A DNA stretch of 64,000 nt, taken from NCBI RefSeq assembly GCF_900112425.1, contig NZ_FOLP01000029.1:1-64000 (forward strand), given 5' to 3'. How positions within the stretch are numbered: position 1 is the first letter of the stretch; each line of letters starts with the position of its first letter. Source of the DNA: Variovorax sp. OK212 (lineage in GTDB: Bacteria; Pseudomonadota; Gammaproteobacteria; Burkholderiales; Burkholderiaceae_C). The notes below the pieces were generated by a model, which saw only the letters and a list, made by a program, of their open reading frames with translations, did not search any database and had not been told where the DNA came from. The position numbers were made by a program, and so were the translations under genes. Positions 63,232 through 64,000 of this stretch are shown piece by piece.

Positions 63232-63313
63232 GGGGTTTGTCTCCGTCGGTTTGATCGGTCTGAAAAAGAAGGGCCTGGCGCTCGGTCGCCCAGGCCGGTG
63301 GCACGCGGTGAAA

Positions 63314-64000
63314 TCAGCAGGTGGCCCGCCCTCCCGACAGGTCGAACACCGCACCGGTGTTGAAGCTGCACGAACCCGAGCACAGCCACGCCACCATCTC
63401 GGCGACCTCGCTGCTCTCGCCCAGGCGCTGCATGGGGCTCTTGTCGACCATGGCCTGCACGTGCGCCGGCGACATCTGCGCCAGGATGGGCGTGCGCACC
63501 GCGGCCGGCGCAATGGCGTTGACCAGGATGCCGGTGGTCGCCAGCTCCTTGCCCAGCGACTTGGTGAGCGCCAGCACGCCGGCCTTGGCCGCGCTGTAGG
63601 CCGACGCGTTGGGCGTGCCCTCCTTGCCGGCCAGCGAGGCGATGTTGACGATGCGGCCCGCACCTGTTCCCGCCCTCGCACCCGCACCCGCATTCGCATT
63701 CGCGGCCCGCAGGTGCGGCACCACGGCGCGGCACACGTTGAAGGTGCCCACCAGGTTCACGTCGACGATGCGGCGCCACACGGCCGGGTCGTAGGCCTCC
63801 AGCGGCAGGGTCGGGCCCGCGAAGCCGGCGCTGTTGACCACGAAGTCGATGCGGCCGAAGCGCGCGGCCACCGCCTGCGCGGCGCGCTCCACGCCCGCCA
63901 GGTCGGTCACGTCGACCTGCCAGGCGTCGTCGCCCGCGGGCGGCGCCATGTCCCACACCGCCACCCGCGCGCCGCTCGCGCGCAGGTGCCGCGCCACCTC
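63314..64000 (-). CDS. Short-chain dehydrogenase/reductase, N-terminus cut by window edge
   Basis: 229 codons to the edge. The dinucleotide-binding glycine motif lies beyond it. Seen: VNSAG (for NNAG), IVNIASLAGKEG, YSAAKAG and PAAVRTPILAQM. Between the strand-4 helix and the catalytic-serine strand sits a low-complexity insert, ANANAGAGARAGTGAG, encoded in part by hexamer repeats at 63677-63700. First of the SDR-Bug-SDR-iclR run seen here. Confidence 0.9.
   Translation of the reverse strand, partial: EVARHLRASGARVAVWDMAPPAGDDAWQVDVTDLAGVERAAQAVAARFGRIDFVVNSAGFAGPTLPLEAYDPAVWRRIVDVNLVGTFNVCRAVVPHLRAANANAGAGARAGTGAGRIVNIASLAGKEGTPNASAYSAAKAGVLALTKSLGKELATTGILVNAIAPAAVRTPILAQMSPAHVQAMVDKSPMQRLGESSEVAEMVAWLCSGSCSFNTGAVFDLSGGRATC
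63677..63700. repeat. Hexanucleotide repeat inside an SDR gene
   Basis: CGCACC twice, then CGCATT twice, coding on the minus strand for Ala/Asn/Gly units in a surface loop of the SDR. The repeat keeps frame. Confidence 0.7.

Overview
The window reads as chromosome of a GC-rich motile betaproteobacterium of the Comamonadaceae, most likely Variovorax (V. paradoxus-like). The reasons are the flagellar gene set, the many Bug/TctC-type binding proteins beside dehydrogenases and one-to-one regulators, and an adjacent StyA1 / StyA2B flavin monooxygenase pair of the kind I recall from V. paradoxus EPS. The species call is inference. I see no IS element, prophage, CRISPR array, tRNA or rRNA.

Layout. 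1-10.4 kb: motility. The start of cheW, then flgB-C-D-E-F-G-H-I-J on the minus strand, with flgA, flgM-flgN and an atypical response regulator on the plus strand; flgM has a near-consensus sigma-28 promoter. 10.9-18.9 kb: catabolic genes. An orphan ABC binding protein, then a TctC-type binding protein plus an isocitrate-lyase/PEP-mutase-family enzyme facing a PrpR-like sigma-54 activator, with a -24/-12 promoter and an inverted repeat between them, then an aldehyde dehydrogenase facing a LysR regulator. 19.1-20.6 kb: a tannase/feruloyl-esterase-like enzyme.

21.1-35.8 kb is the most unusual part. Five co-directional minus-strand genes run: periplasmic STN-domain protein, ECF sigma factor, FecR-type anti-sigma/sensor, a giant (about 3,820 aa) filamentous-haemagglutinin-like exoprotein, and a second ECF sigma factor. 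The promoter regions of fecR and of the giant gene share a two-block motif, TTGCGGGGT then TTCGTC[A/T]TA with 12-13 bases between. This suggests a cell-surface-signalling circuit whose output is a two-partner-secretion exoprotein instead of a TonB receptor. No TpsB transporter gene lies in the window.

35.9-51.2 kb: mixed functions. A methyltransferase, small hypothetical proteins, a Tat-exported alpha/beta hydrolase, an MFS pump, an OPT transporter cut short by an in-frame TAG, a stand-alone degenerate GyrB-like ATPase domain, a 7TM diguanylate cyclase, a hybrid histidine kinase, two related small proteins, a PhnB-like protein and a PPC-domain protein. 51.4-59.9 kb: a ClC channel and a flavin-monooxygenase operon (SDR, StyA1, StyA2B fusion, dienelactone hydrolase fusion) with a divergent AraC regulator and a hydrolase. 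60.2-64 kb: an IclR regulator whose N-terminus is a 9-bp tandem repeat, followed upstream by SDR, Bug receptor and a second SDR cut by the window edge.

Several short tandem repeats (6-, 7-, 9- and 16-bp units) lie in or next to genes, suggesting recent slippage at several loci.
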